The notes: a model not told the origin generated them from the letters alone. Positions 20,265 through 29,399 are shown, counted from the stretch's first letter. The stretch: DNA of 49,267 bases from Chara braunii (GCA_003427395.1 BFEA01000146.1:1414798-1464064); one strand, 5' to 3'. Numbers and translations are program-made.

Positions 20265-20960
20265 GCATACATGGGCTCGCACTCAAACAACTATATCTAG
20301 CTTGGGCGCACACATATCCGGCGCAAGTGCACATGGGCGCGCACTCTAACTGCTATGCCAGGCTTGGGCGCGCATGGGCGCGCACTTTAACTGCAATACC
20401 AAGCTTGGGTGCGCATGGGTGCGCACTCTCAAGCTTGGGCGCGCATGGACGCGCACTCTAACTGCAATATCAAGCTTGGGCGCGCGTGGGCGTGCACTCT
20501 CAAGCTTGGGCGCGCACGAACGCGCACTCTAACGGCAATATCAAGCTTGGTTGCGCATGGGCGCGCTCTCTCAAGCATGGGCGCGCTCTCTCAAGCATGG
20601 GCGCTCTCTCTCAAGCATGGGCGCGCATGGGCGCGCACTCTAACAACAATATCAAGCTTGGGGGCGCATGGGCGCGCACTCTCAAGCTTGGGCGCGCACA
20701 GACGCGCACTCTAACGGCAATATCAAGCTTGGGCGCGCATGGGCACGCACTCTCAAGCTTGGGCGCGCAATATCTGGTCTGGGCGTGCGCGGGCGCGCAC
20801 TGAAAATACATATCTCATCTAGGCGTGCGCGGGCGCGCACTGAAAATAATTATCTGATCTGGGCGCGTGTGGGCGCGCACTGAAAATAATTATCTGGTCT
20901 GGGCGCGCGCGGGCGCGCACTGAAAATGATTATCTAATCTGGGCGCACACGCGCACGCAC
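20265..20960. repeat. GC-rich minisatellite with GCGCGCATGGGCGCGCAC units
   Basis: Alternating ~30- and ~41-bp units share CTTGGGCGCGCATGGGCGCG and then ACTCTCAAG or ACTCTAACTGCAATATCAAG. The last four units change to ACTGAAAATAATTATCTG. The alternating purine-pyrimidine tracts are of a kind prone to Z-DNA. Several frames stay open only because of the repeat, so I do not call a protein. Confidence 0.85.
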
Positions 20961-21420
20961 TTTAAAAAAAAATAATAATATTAATATTCTTGTCGCATGC
21001 TCAATCTGTCGGTCAAACGACAATCGATCTTTGCTTACTGTTTACAACAGCATTACCATATGCTAAACTTGACCACCATTGTCATCAAAACAGTAAGTGC
21101 AACCTCAAAATCAGCTATTTAATATCCATTCAGTTGAAATCGGCACTTGTGCTTTGGGTCCGGAATCGGTCATACATGGCTCTCTGATTCAGTGCTCAGT
21201 TGAAGCACCTTCGATGCAACTGAGACTGGTCCTGCTCAATTGAGAATAACTCTCAAACATGGTGTGCTTACTGCGTAAAATTCAGGAATGGCCCTCACTC
21301 ATGATGAGCACTGTTCAGAAATGGTTCTTGCGAAATGGCATGGTTCAGAAATAGCACTTGCGAATAGCACTCAAGTATAGTGCGCATATTCCGCGCAGTT
21401 GCAAAAAAAATCAGATTTAG
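20961..21420. other. Spacer between minisatellites
   Basis: A low-complexity AT tract at 20960-20985, then sequence in which short precursors of the next minisatellite (AGCACT, GCAAATGGC) already recur. No gene seen. Confidence 0.4.
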
Positions 21421-21424
21421 CCCT

Positions 21425-21735
21425 TAAGTGCAGCGTGCAGGCTGCGCACATTTGCAAACTCGGATATGGCCCTCAAGTGCGGTATACACAGTTGCTAACT
21501 TGGATATGGCCCTCAAGTGCGGTATGCACAGTTGCTAACTCGGATATAGCCCTCAAGTGCGGTATACACAGTTGCCAACTTCGATATGGCCCTCAAGTAT
21601 GGTATGCACAGTTGCCAACTCTGATATGGCCCTCAAGTGTGGTATGCACAGTAGCCAACTATGATATGGCCCTCAAGTGTGGTATGCACAGTAGCCAACT
21701 CTGATATGGCCATCAAGTGTGGTGCGCACTGCGCA
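21425..21735. repeat. 40-bp minisatellite
   Basis: About seven units at exact 40-bp steps, of the form GATATGGCCCTCAAGTGCGG followed by TATGCACAGTTGCCAACT. Identity is high between neighbours. Open frames across it are a by-product. Confidence 0.85.
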
Positions 21736-21837
21736 CAGTGGTAAACAGCGAAATAGCCTTCAAGTGCGATGCGCATACTAGTAAACTCAGATATGGCCCT
21801 CAAGTGCGGCCCACAACAGCGCGCAGGGCAGATAGCA

Positions 21838-22222
21838 CAAATGGTCCTCAGTCACGGTGCGCGATTGCGCACAGTGGCGGATAGAACAAATGGTCCTCAG
21901 ATACGGTGCGCAACTGCGCACAGCGGCAAATAGCACAAATGGTCTTCAGATACGGTGCGCAACTGCGCACAGTGGCGAAATAGCACAAGTGGTCTTCAGA
22001 TACGGTGCGCAACTGCGCACAGTGGCAAATAGCACAAATAGTCTTCAGATACGGTGCGCAACTGCGAACAGTGGCAAATAGCACACATGGTCTTCAGATA
22101 CGGTGCGCAACTGCGCACAGTGGCAAATAGCACGAATGGGCCTCAGATACGATGCGCAACTGCGCACAGTGGCAAGTAGCACGAATGGGCCTCAGATACG
22201 ATGTGCAACTGCGCACAGTTAT
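21838..22222. repeat. 49-bp minisatellite
   Basis: Seven to eight units at about 49-bp steps, with CGGTGCGCAACTGCGCACAG, then TGGCAAATAGCACAAATGG, then TCTTCAGATA. The central GTGCGCAACTGCGCAC is nearly self-complementary. The unit shares word order (CTCA, CGGTGCGCA, CACAGTGGC) with the 40-bp array just left, suggesting common ancestry. Confidence 0.85.
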
Positions 22223-23384
22223 GGTACTTTGGTATGGTGCGCTTTCTGCGCTCAGACATGATACTCAAGTATGGTGCGTTCTGTGCGCAGTGTTTGAGGA
22301 ATGCTCAAATATGGTACTGTCGCAGACTTGGTACTTAGACATGGTGCGCCCACGACACCCAAGATCAGAGCGCAATGTCACACTTAAATTCGAGTGTGCA
22401 CAGTCGCGGTTGGACCATTATGCAGAGAATCGTCTCTTGATATAGCAAATCAAGGGACTCGAATATCATGCTCTATTCAAGTGCCCATTGGCACAGCTAA
22501 TCACTCAGCTTAAGTGCTCATTGTCACAACCAATTATGAAGCCCTGTTTGAGTGTCTATTGGTGCAGCCAAATACTATGACAAATGCTTGCTGATTCAAA
22601 ATACGGATCATGTAACCCTCGACAGATTCAAACCCAGGCACAACGAAGTATAGCACTCTGGATATGGCAGGATTCACCGCATGACTCAACATTAATAGTC
22701 TTTGTGCTCAGAGCAGTTGAACGCACAGCATCAGCCCTTAAGTATGGTAAGCAAGGGCGCACAGTATCAACTGCCCTAGGCACAGTGTGCGTGAGTTCCC
22801 AATCTCAACAATTTTCAGGCACGGCGTTTGGGGCACACGGTATCCTCAGCCCTTGAGCACGGCAAGCCCGAGTGCTCAGCACCAGCTGCCCTCGGGCACA
22901 GTGCATGCAGGCGGTCAAAGGTAGATCAGAACCTTGCTATGAGCCAATGGGCTCGCGGGGGATTAGACAGACCCCACACATTCGAGTGAGAAGAAGGAAA
23001 GAAGCGAGAGCGAGCAGGGAAGCAAAAAAAAGATGATAGGGGAGGAGATGAGGGAGAAAGCAAAGTGGTCCTTGTGAGAATTGAGACCGCCTTACTTCCC
23101 CGAGCACCCCCCTTCCCTTTACCTCATTCTTGCATGTCTTGGTCGTCCCTCCTTCTACTTGCTTTAACGCAGTAGCTTCCGTCCTTCTCCTTCCTCGCTG
23201 CCCCGCCAGTCGCTCCACGTCACCGCGTGTGAGAGATTCTTACTTGCCGTTCTGCCTGTATTGTTGTATTCTGCAAGTAGGCATGCTCTCAATCTGTTTG
23301 ATCCGTGCCACGTGTACCACGCATGCTGATCTGTCTCTCTTGGGTGGCGTGGCCTCTCTTTTATAATGGAGAGGCCAGGTGATC
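22223..23384. other. Decayed repeat flank without recognised gene
   Basis: The first part continues degenerate AAGTATGGTGCGC and AAGTGCCCATTGGCACAG words from the minisatellites. The 22937-23218 minus frame is short, Lys/Arg-rich, then hydrophobic, with no recognised domain. Nothing else is supportable. Confidence 0.35.
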
Positions 23385-23660
23385 AGGGATGTGCTGCAGT
23401 CCCACGGTCGGGGCTGTGGTCAAACTCTAGACCAGGCCTGTGCTAAAAATAGCAGCAGTCCCGACCTCGGGATATGAACAGTCAGTCCTATTTTTAGAAC
23501 GGGACTGGCGCAGGCCCAGTTCCCGAGAGATGAACAGTCAGTCCCACGCTAAAAATAGCGTGGGACTGTGTTATTTTGAGAACGGGACTGGCGCAGGCCC
23601 GACTTTGGGAAACGAACAGTCAGTCCCGTGCTAAAAATAGCACATGACCCTATTTTAATT
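23385..23660. repeat. Tandem ~100-bp foldback repeat
   Basis: About three units contain GAACAGTCAGTCC, GCTAAAAATAGC and AACGGGACTGGCGCAGGCCC in order. The middle unit has a perfect hairpin at 23538-23567: CAGTCCCACGCTA, loop AAAA, TAGCGTGGGACTG. Other units keep only the inner GTGCTA/TAGCAC part. No ORF. Confidence 0.75.
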
Positions 23661-24040
23661 ATTCGGGCCTGGCTCTTCATCTATATGGCTACTTAGGGCT
23701 ATTCTTTTCCTGGTCGGGTTACGCGATCGTGTCGATCCGGTCCAAACCGGTCAAACTTGAATATCTCGCTAACCCTTGGTCCGTTTCAAGTGTCGTTTGA
23801 ACTGGACCCCACTAATTGGCCCATTGCGGTCGCGACAGTCCAGTCCAACGAGGACGATCAGGTCTCCGGAGGACCGTACTGCCGCGCTGTCTTTCCCTTG
23901 ATTTCGGCTCAGGGGAAATCCAACTGTCGCGCTAGTGTCCAGTTTAACCATGACTATGGACGCCTTAGGCGCGATTTAGACGCATCGCGGGGTTGACTGC
24001 GGCGAGTCATTTTCCGCTGCTGCACCACATTGTCTTCCGA
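23661..24040. other. Stretch left of element A without recognised gene
   Basis: No homology to the corresponding flank of element B. The open frames are short. The 3' LTR of element A would be expected about here, but I see no TG...CA repeat matching another part of the window. Confidence 0.35.
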
Positions 24041-24168
24041 CAGCGGCACTTAGGAGAAGGGTATGGAGGTAGAAATCGGGGAAGACGCATCGGGTCAAGG
24101 GATGGGGGTGAATGGTAACGACGAGGCGAGTGGTGTAGAAGAATCGAAAGGTGTCGATGGGTAAGGGG

Positions 24169-25299
24169 TTACGGGGGAAGGTGACATGGGTACTGATCTG
24201 ATGGAGGGTGAGGTAGTGAAGGGGACGGCGGGATAACGACGGGGGACGAAGCCCGATGCCCCGTATAAGTACGGGCTCGAACTGATGGACGGTCGGGGCG
24301 GGAGGGGGAGGGCGATCGACTTCGTCGCCGTCCTGCCGGTGCGCTCGAAGTCTCGGCCTGTTCTCCATCCTCAGGCTTAGGCGGCTCGGGATCGCGGGCT
24401 GGATCATCGCTGATCAACAAATTTGCCGCGCTGGCAAACTCCAGTTGTCGTTTCCCGGCCGTGATTTCGTCTCTTTTGCGCGCCGCTTCGGGGTCTTCTG
24501 CCTGCTCCGCTTCTATTCGCTCGAGCCCCTCCACTGAGATCTCCCACTCAGACTCCTCCAACTCTAGCTCCTCTTCTTCTTCCTCGTCTTCTTCCTCGCC
24601 TTCACTTTGCTCTCCCTCTTTGTGCTCGCTATAACTTCCTTCCTCCGGGGTTTCTTCCTCCTCGTCCTCTTCCGCGGCTTCTTCTTTTTCTTCGTCAGCG
24701 CTCTCTTCCTCGATCGCTATTTCTTCGTCCTCGGAGGCCGCCCGATCTTGGAAAAAGGTGAGATCGATGATCTCCCATGAGTCCAGATAATCCCGCTGTG
24801 ATGGAGGATTGCAGCTGGTTCCTGGCTCCTCCAGGCACGCCGACCGCTGAAGATGCAACGTTAGGGTCCGCGTGAGGACATACGGAACCGGGATGTCGTC
24901 ACTTTGCGAGACGATCTCAAGTGGGAGATCGTTTGCTAACTGCGCAAAGGGGACCGTCAGCTCTAAGGTGATCGGCTGGCGATGACTGGGGCGCACCGAT
25001 CCGTACAGGAATCCGCGAAGATCGCCTTCCACGTCGGTCCTCCAGGCTTGAACGATCATCAGCTCCAAGTACTCAAACCACTCGCGGTGTTCCTCGTCCT
25101 TGGTCCATGTGATTCGTACTCCAATCAGGCATACCGACAGATCGACGAAGTGTTCACGCCAACGCCTCCACTGCGTGGGATCGAGAAGGGGGACAGCGAG
25201 CGACTCCAGACAGAAGAAGAAGCGAGGGTGGACTCCAGACTGGAAGAAGGTGGGAAAGAGAGATGGGAGGGATAAGGTGGAGAGTTGGGAGTGGTTCAT
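24169..25299 (-). CDS. Element A ORF Y, acidic protein beyond pol
   Basis: A 376-residue open frame from the ATG at 25299. The first ~130 residues look globular (LLDPTQWRRWREHFVDLS, then WFEYLELMIVQAWRTDV). A long Glu-rich acidic tract at about residues 190-260 follows, then basic RRRSRSPSPSRPDRPSVRAR near the C-terminus. It lies 3' of pol on the same strand, where env or accessory genes sit in some LTR elements, but no signal peptide or membrane segment is visible, so I do not call it an envelope. Its ATG overlaps the stop of ORF X as ATGA, as in element B. Function unknown. Confidence 0.65.
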   Translation of the reverse strand: MNHSQLSTLSLPSLFPTFFQSGVHPRFFFCLESLAVPLLDPTQWRRWREHFVDLSVCLIGVRITWTKDEEHREWFEYLELMIVQAWRTDVEGDLRGFLYGSVRPSHRQPITLELTVPFAQLANDLPLEIVSQSDDIPVPYVLTRTLTLHLQRSACLEEPGTSCNPPSQRDYLDSWEIIDLTFFQDRAASEDEEIAIEEESADEEKEEAAEEDEEEETPEEGSYSEHKEGEQSEGEEEDEEEEEELELEESEWEISVEGLERIEAEQAEDPEAARKRDEITAGKRQLEFASAANLLISDDPARDPEPPKPEDGEQAETSSAPAGRRRSRSPSPSRPDRPSVRARTYTGHRASSPVVIPPSPSLPHPPSDQYPCHLPP

Positions 25300-25784
25300 C
25301 GGGAACGCTGGAAGGGGATGACTCGGAGTTCCGGCAGCACCACCGCTGGCTCGTGCTGGAACGCCCAAATACCACCGAGTTCGATGCCGTCTGTGGGGAA
25401 AATATTATCTCCGTGGCGCGTAAGCCAGTGGTTCCACTTCGTCGACAATTGTTGCGCCCACTCCCTCAATGACGTGCGGATGGCTGTATGCCGTAGCGCA
25501 CTGACCGTGCTGATATCGCCTCTGAAGCCAACGACCGTGGACATGTGGCTAATCCCTAGGGTTGATCGCCGATGAACGGCCAACACTTCAGCCAGCACGA
25601 CTGCCTTAGAACTACCCGCGAATCGGAACTCGGCCGCTGCGTACACTCCCGAAGTGCAGAAGAACTGTGCCAGTCGTAGAAGATCCAGATTGAACCATGG
25701 ATGACGAAGCTGCCGAATCGCTGAGATGTAACCCCGTGGCGTTAAGATATGGTCGCCGAGGGCTCGCTCCATGAGAAAGCTCAT
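25296..25784 (-). CDS. Element A ORF X, unknown protein beyond pol
   Basis: 162 residues from an ATG at 25784, overlapping the 3' end of the pol frame. It is a compact alpha/beta-looking sequence with LTPRGYISAIRQLRHPWFNLDLLRL and a C-terminal WNHWLTRHGDNIFPTDGIELGG region. The same ORF is kept in element B (160 residues), with mostly conservative changes. No known domain. It ends in the 4-bp ATGA overlap with ORF Y, a layout compatible with termination-reinitiation. Confidence 0.65.
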   Translation of the reverse strand: MSFLMERALGDHILTPRGYISAIRQLRHPWFNLDLLRLAQFFCTSGVYAAAEFRFAGSSKAVVLAEVLAVHRRSTLGISHMSTVVGFRGDISTVSALRHTAIRTSLREWAQQLSTKWNHWLTRHGDNIFPTDGIELGGIWAFQHEPAVVLPELRVIPFQRSR

Positions 25785-26453
25785 GGCGATGGTGGTGGGG
25801 ACGAAGTAGGGGACAAGGCAAGAGATGCAGGGGAAGAAGATGGCAATGGAGAGTCGTCGTCTTCTTCCGAAGAAAAAGATGGCGCAGGAGATGGGGAGGG
25901 AGGGGACGCAGGTAAGACACGTGGCGAACGATCGGGCGCGCCGATCGGCTTCCCGAGACCTCCGGCATGAGGCGCATGGTGTTCACTCCGATCGGTCCAA
26001 GCTCGATCACTCGGAATCGCCCGAAGAATCGTGGCGCTATCTTACCTTGGCGAGCACATTTCCTTACCTGCACCAAGTCCCCTAATTTGTACAAGGGCCG
26101 TGAACCGCGTTCCCGTTCCGGGCCTCATAACTACGGACCTGTCGTCCGTGGACAAACTCGATCATTTTCTGGCGCTTTCGGGCTAACCGGTGCAGAGACC
26201 TCTCCATCAGTTCCAGGTGTCGTTTGGCCTTGTCTCGAACCGTGGCCCTTGTGGGCCGTTGGTTCAACGAAAATTCGTCCGGGAGCCTCGGTATTGAAAC
26301 ACAAGCCACGCTATTGGTCCTTAACTGAAACGGGCTCAAGCCCGTCGATTCGTTGGGCGTTCCTCGATGGACCGCCAAGATGTGATCTACGATATCGGGC
26401 CAGGGCCTGGGGTCCCATGCCGCGATATTGCGTTGTAGCGCAGTCTTTATCAC
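25612..26453 (-). pseudogene. Element A integrase C-terminal region
   Basis: The piece at 26082-26453 covers the end of the catalytic core and the following helix (LAVHRGTPNESTGLSPFQL, then RDKAKRHLELMERSLHRLARKRQ). The piece at 25612-26094 is in another frame and carries KIAPRFFGRFRVIELG, the small beta-barrel GPY/F-like domain seen in Ty3/gypsy integrases. No chromodomain follows; instead the frame runs into ORF X. A frameshift near 26090 separates the pieces, and another near 26455 separates them from the core. Confidence 0.75.
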
Positions 26454-26454
26454 C

Positions 26455-27655
26455 CTATTGGCATTTTTCTACCAGCCCGTTGGATTGCGACATGTGGGGT
26501 GCGGTGTTCCGATTAGCGACACCGTGTACGACCAGATTCCTCAAGACTTCCCCCCTGAATTCTACCCCATTATCGGTCAAAATTTCCTCCGTGTCCTGGT
26601 GCATCCCTAAAAACCGATTGACGTATCGCGCAATTTCGGCCGCCTGTCGCGTTCGACAGGGATATGCCTCGATCAATTTCGAAAAATGATCCACGAACAC
26701 GAGTAGGACTGAATATTCATAGCTATTGGGTTCAGGGGGTGCCACAATATCGGTAGTATCCATGCTAACCCTTTGGAACGGTCGTTCAACTATCGTTGGC
26801 ACTACCGATCTTGGCGGCCGAATCGATGCCTTGTCAGCAGCGCAGACTTGACAGTTCGTGACGACGAATTTCACATCGGACCAATACCACTCGTTTTTGT
26901 CGATCGCCGCCTCCGTGATCCGCACGGCAAAGTGGGCAGCCGTTTCCTCATGTGCTGTCTTCACCCAGTCATACCTCATGAACGGGTGCGGTACTACCAT
27001 CCAAATCCCACTACCATCCGTTTTTCGTTTTTCCAATCGTCCCTCATTCCAGCGGTAGTCCCGAGCCCTTTCATTGGCCCTCCTCCGATCTTCCTTGGTG
27101 AAGTCCTGGAGGGGGTTACCNTTCCAATCGTCCCTCATTCCAGCGGTAGTCCCGAGCCCTTTCATTGGCCCTCCTCCGATCTTCCTTGGTGAAGTCCTGG
27201 AGGGGGTTACCCACTAGAGTAGCAATCAAGGCGATATTCGTCCATACTTCGGCCCTTCGAAACCTCCGGGTCTTTTCCAGTCCTTCTGACGTGGCGTCTA
27301 AAAAGCGAGCCTCGGTCGGGAACTTAACCCGACACAAGGGGCACAACCAGGGCTTATTGTCATTTCGGTATTTGATGCACGAGGTGTGGGCTCGTGCGAC
27401 ACATTGTCGACAATCTACCCATTCCGCATATCCCTCTCCGTTAGGGCATAGAGAGACCGAGTATACGCGAGAAATCGCTTCACATAAAATAACAAAATTT
27501 ATCAGGCAGGGAGAGAAGAGATGAGGAGGAGAGGGGAGAGGGAGGGGTTGTAGGATTGCCTTTGTCACCCATTGCGACCCGCCTGCCTCTTGCCACGTGG
27601 GAGAACGGCCACTTGTCCGAACTTGGGCCCGTTCACCGACTCCGGTTCCTTCCAC
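26455..27655 (-). pseudogene. Element A PHD-like finger and integrase core
   Basis: The order is a Cys/His finger (DCRQCVARAHTSC, then PWLCPLC), a linker, the integrase HHCC zinc domain (AHEETAAH and CQVC), and the catalytic core. The core Asp is in SMDTTDIV, the second in ILTDNGVEF and the Glu in NGLVEK: a complete D,D,E set. The 27031-27120 block is repeated after a single N at 27121 (27122-27211). Dropping one copy plus the N brings the two halves into one frame. The core ends in a frameshift at 26455. Confidence 0.85.
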
Positions 27656-28317
27656 GGGACGATCTCCTCTGCCTTAGGCACTTTAGCTGGTCGATGCAGA
27701 TGTGTCAGCCCGTCCGTGTTGCCGTGTCTCTCTGTCTTTTGGTGGATGATGTCGAAGTCGTACTCCTGTAGGCGGACCGCCCATCGGCCAATCATGCCCG
27801 TGTAATTAGAGAGTCTCTTCAGCGCTAACAGGGGCTCATGATCGGTGACAAGGAGGAACTTCTGTCCGTACAGATACGGATGGAAGTGTTGGATTCCCCA
27901 CACTACCGCATAGCATTCGCCTTGTGGAGCGGACTTGTTCTTTCATTCGTCTGGTACAGTTCGCGACGCATACTCGATGACGATAGCGAAAATAGCCTCC
28001 TCTTGCAAGTCCGTGATGAGAATTAACTGCTTCGAGGGGTCCGGTCGGATCAAAATAGGTGTCGTTGCTAAAGCTTCCTTGAGGGTCGCGAAGGCCTGCT
28101 CGCACTCCGCGTCCCAACTAAGGGGTTGGTCCTTCCGTAGCAGGTTCGTCAAGGGTCGTGCAATCGCGGCGAAGCCCTTGATGAAACGGCGATAGTACGA
28201 TGCCAACCCCAAGAAGGCTCGAACCTGCGTTAGCGACGTGGGAACAGAGGCTTCTTTCACTGCCATGACCTTTCTCGAGTCAGGCCGCAATCCTCCACGT
28301 GTCACAACGTAGCCCAA
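27565..28317 (-). pseudogene. Element A RT connection and RNase H
   Basis: The RT thumb begins at GYVVTRGGLRPDSRK and runs through VRAFLGLASYYRRFIKGFAAIARPL. RNase H opens at LILITD (catalytic Asp) and continues, after one in-frame TGA near 27941, with GECYAVVWGIQHFHPYLYG, LVTDHEPLLALKRL and the C-terminal TERHGNTDGLTHL. It removes the RNA strand from the hybrid during reverse transcription. The frame ends at 27565, and the next domain lies in a different frame (see the inferred intron). Confidence 0.85.
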
Positions 28318-28515
28318 GAACCAAATCTCCGAGAGGAAAAATTCGTTTTTCTCAAGCGCGATCTTGAATCCAGCATCTCTCAGAGCGCCTTATGTCCACT
28401 CGATATGTTGCGCATGGCCGTGATAGGTCTCTGAGTAAGCCAAGATGTCGTCCATGTACACGATGACGCAAAAGTTGATCATCCCCTGCGTTAATCGTGT
28501 CTTGTTGACGAAGTT
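28318..28515 (-). pseudogene. Element A RT catalytic segment, cut by the insertion
   Basis: The minus-strand reading gives VIVYMDDILAYSET, so the catalytic YMDD box is intact in this copy, unlike element B. A stop codon falls shortly after (around 28390). Upstream the frame is broken off at about 28515 by the mitochondrial insertion. Confidence 0.75.
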
Positions 28516-28519
28516 GTAT

Positions 28520-28588
28520 TGGGAAAAATCAGTGAGTGGAAAAGGCACTCCCAGGCAACCGTCAGGTTGGAATTCTATATAGTAACCT
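28520..28588 (+). repeat. ~70-bp direct repeat, copy 1 (copy 2 at 28970-29038)
   Basis: Both copies run from TTGGGAAAA through GGAAAAGGCACTCCCAGGCA to GGAATTCTATATAGTAACC, differing at only a few positions. Copy 1 precedes the nad5 piece; copy 2 precedes the rps19 piece. It could be a mitochondrial repeat through which the fragments recombined. Confidence 0.75.
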
Positions 28589-28599
28589 TATTTGAATAC

Positions 28600-28791
28600 G
28601 CACCCAAGGCTTTAATTGTGATTACTTTTGAGGGAGCTATGACATCCTTTTTTGCGGCAACTACAGGAATTTTACAAAATGATTTAAAAAGGGTTATTGC
28701 TTATTCTACTTGTAGCCAATTAGGTTATATGGTATTCGCTTGTGGTATCTCCAATTATTTTGAGAGTGTATTTCATCTGATGAACCATGCC
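28600..28791 (+). pseudogene. nad5: Mitochondrial nad5 fragment
   Basis: 64 codons in one frame encode an internal stretch of NADH dehydrogenase subunit 5 (complex I, proton-translocating membrane subunit). Recognisable pieces are [20 protein letters not shown] is the length limit for one run, then [13 protein letters not shown] and FHLMNHA. It lacks both ends, has no start context and joins foreign sequence on each side, so it is a nuclear relic. The product is recognised from conserved plant nad5 sequence; the match looks close. Confidence 0.9.
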
Positions 28792-29074
28792 GTATCATGT
28801 GGTATTTTTCCACTATTTTACGTCACTCTCTGGCCAAAATGTACGCAGCAAAATTCAAACTTGGAACTAGAGCTCAAGTATTCAAGATCGCGGGAAGGGA
28901 TCTGGGTAAATGTTTAAGTGCGAAACCAGACAAAATTCCGCTTGGAATCACTGACCAAACTGTAGAAGATTGGGAAAATTCAGTGATTGGAAAAGGCACT
29001 CCCAGGCAACTGTAAGGTTGGAATTCTATATAGTAACCCCAAAGACTTGCCTAGAAGAATTCGAAGCTGGTTTA

Positions 29075-29173
29075 CAGATTACTGAAGATATGGTTGGTCA
29101 TAAATTTGGAGAATTTGCTTCTACACGTAAAACTTCGAAAACAAAAACGAAACAAAAAAAAACAAACAAATAA
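29075..29173 (+). pseudogene. rps19: Mitochondrial rps19 3' end
   Basis: The end of the small-subunit ribosomal protein uS19. The frame contains LQITEDMVGHKFGEFASTRK and a Lys/Thr-rich tail, stopping at TAA 29171-29173. The VGHK.GEFA.TR motif is diagnostic for uS19. The N-terminal two thirds are missing and replaced by unrelated sequence. Confidence 0.9.
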
Positions 29174-29244
29174 TGGCACAAAAAGTCAATCCAATCTCAG
29201 TCAAACTCAATGTGAATCGTAGTTCAGATTCTTGTTGGTTTAGT
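29173..29244 (+). pseudogene. rps3: Mitochondrial rps3 5' end
   Basis: An ATG overlaps the rps19 stop by one base (TAATG), as expected in an rps19-rps3 cluster. The first 24 codons begin MAQKVNPISVKLNVNRSSDS and match the conserved N-terminus of plant mitochondrial ribosomal protein uS3. The match then ends and, after about 25 bp of filler, element A RT resumes. Confidence 0.88.
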
Positions 29245-29270
29245 GAGGGCGACCGTGCAAGTCACCGAAT

Positions 29271-29355
29271 GAAACATGACGTTCATGACCCATTGAAACT
29301 TGTCCGGCGCATTGCAGATCCCCATCGGACATCGAACCCACTGCCACGTTGTCGG
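29271..29355 (-). pseudogene. Element A RT, last conserved piece before truncation
   Basis: The plus-strand sequence ATCGGACATCGAACCCACTG matches element B at 38047-38066, in RT motif B. The match dies out at about 29355, beside an 18-bp palindrome (29361-29378). Confidence 0.7.
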
Positions 29356-29399
29356 CGCGAATACCCTTATAAGGGTATCCGCCTTGGTTTTTGCAAGTG

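Larger units (their letters stand above)
28516..29270 (+). other. Mosaic mitochondrial insertion (NUMT) in element A RT
   Basis: Sequence with organelle character interrupts RT. Alignment with element B shows RT up to GACGAAGTT on one side and again from about 29271. The insert joins a nad5 fragment, an unidentified segment (28792-28968), the end of rps19 and the start of rps3. A ~70-bp sequence is present twice, at 28520-28588 and 28970-29038. The joining of nad5 with rps19-rps3 suggests several fragments joined during break repair, or a rearranged mitochondrial donor. Confidence 0.8.
24041..29350 (-). mobile_element. Ty3/gypsy element A (truncated, interrupted)
   Basis: A minus-strand copy of the same family as element B. 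In sense order it holds part of RT, the thumb/connection, RNase H, a PHD-like finger, integrase, ORF X and ORF Y. It lacks gag, protease and the 5' LTR, since homology to B stops inside RT near 29350. RT is split by a mitochondrial insertion at about 28516-29270. Lesions include an in-frame TGA in RNase H, a frameshift in integrase and a duplicated 90-bp block at an assembly gap. Confidence 0.9.

Noticed and set aside
20409-20883. Several overlapping ORFs in the GC-rich minisatellite
   Set aside because: All are repeats of the same Ala/Arg/Gly/Leu words in different frames; the openness follows from the unit length and lack of stop triplets.
24169-25299. ORF Y as an envelope gene
   Set aside because: The position fits, but there is no signal peptide, transmembrane segment, cysteine pattern or cleavage site; the acidic tract and SR tail point elsewhere.
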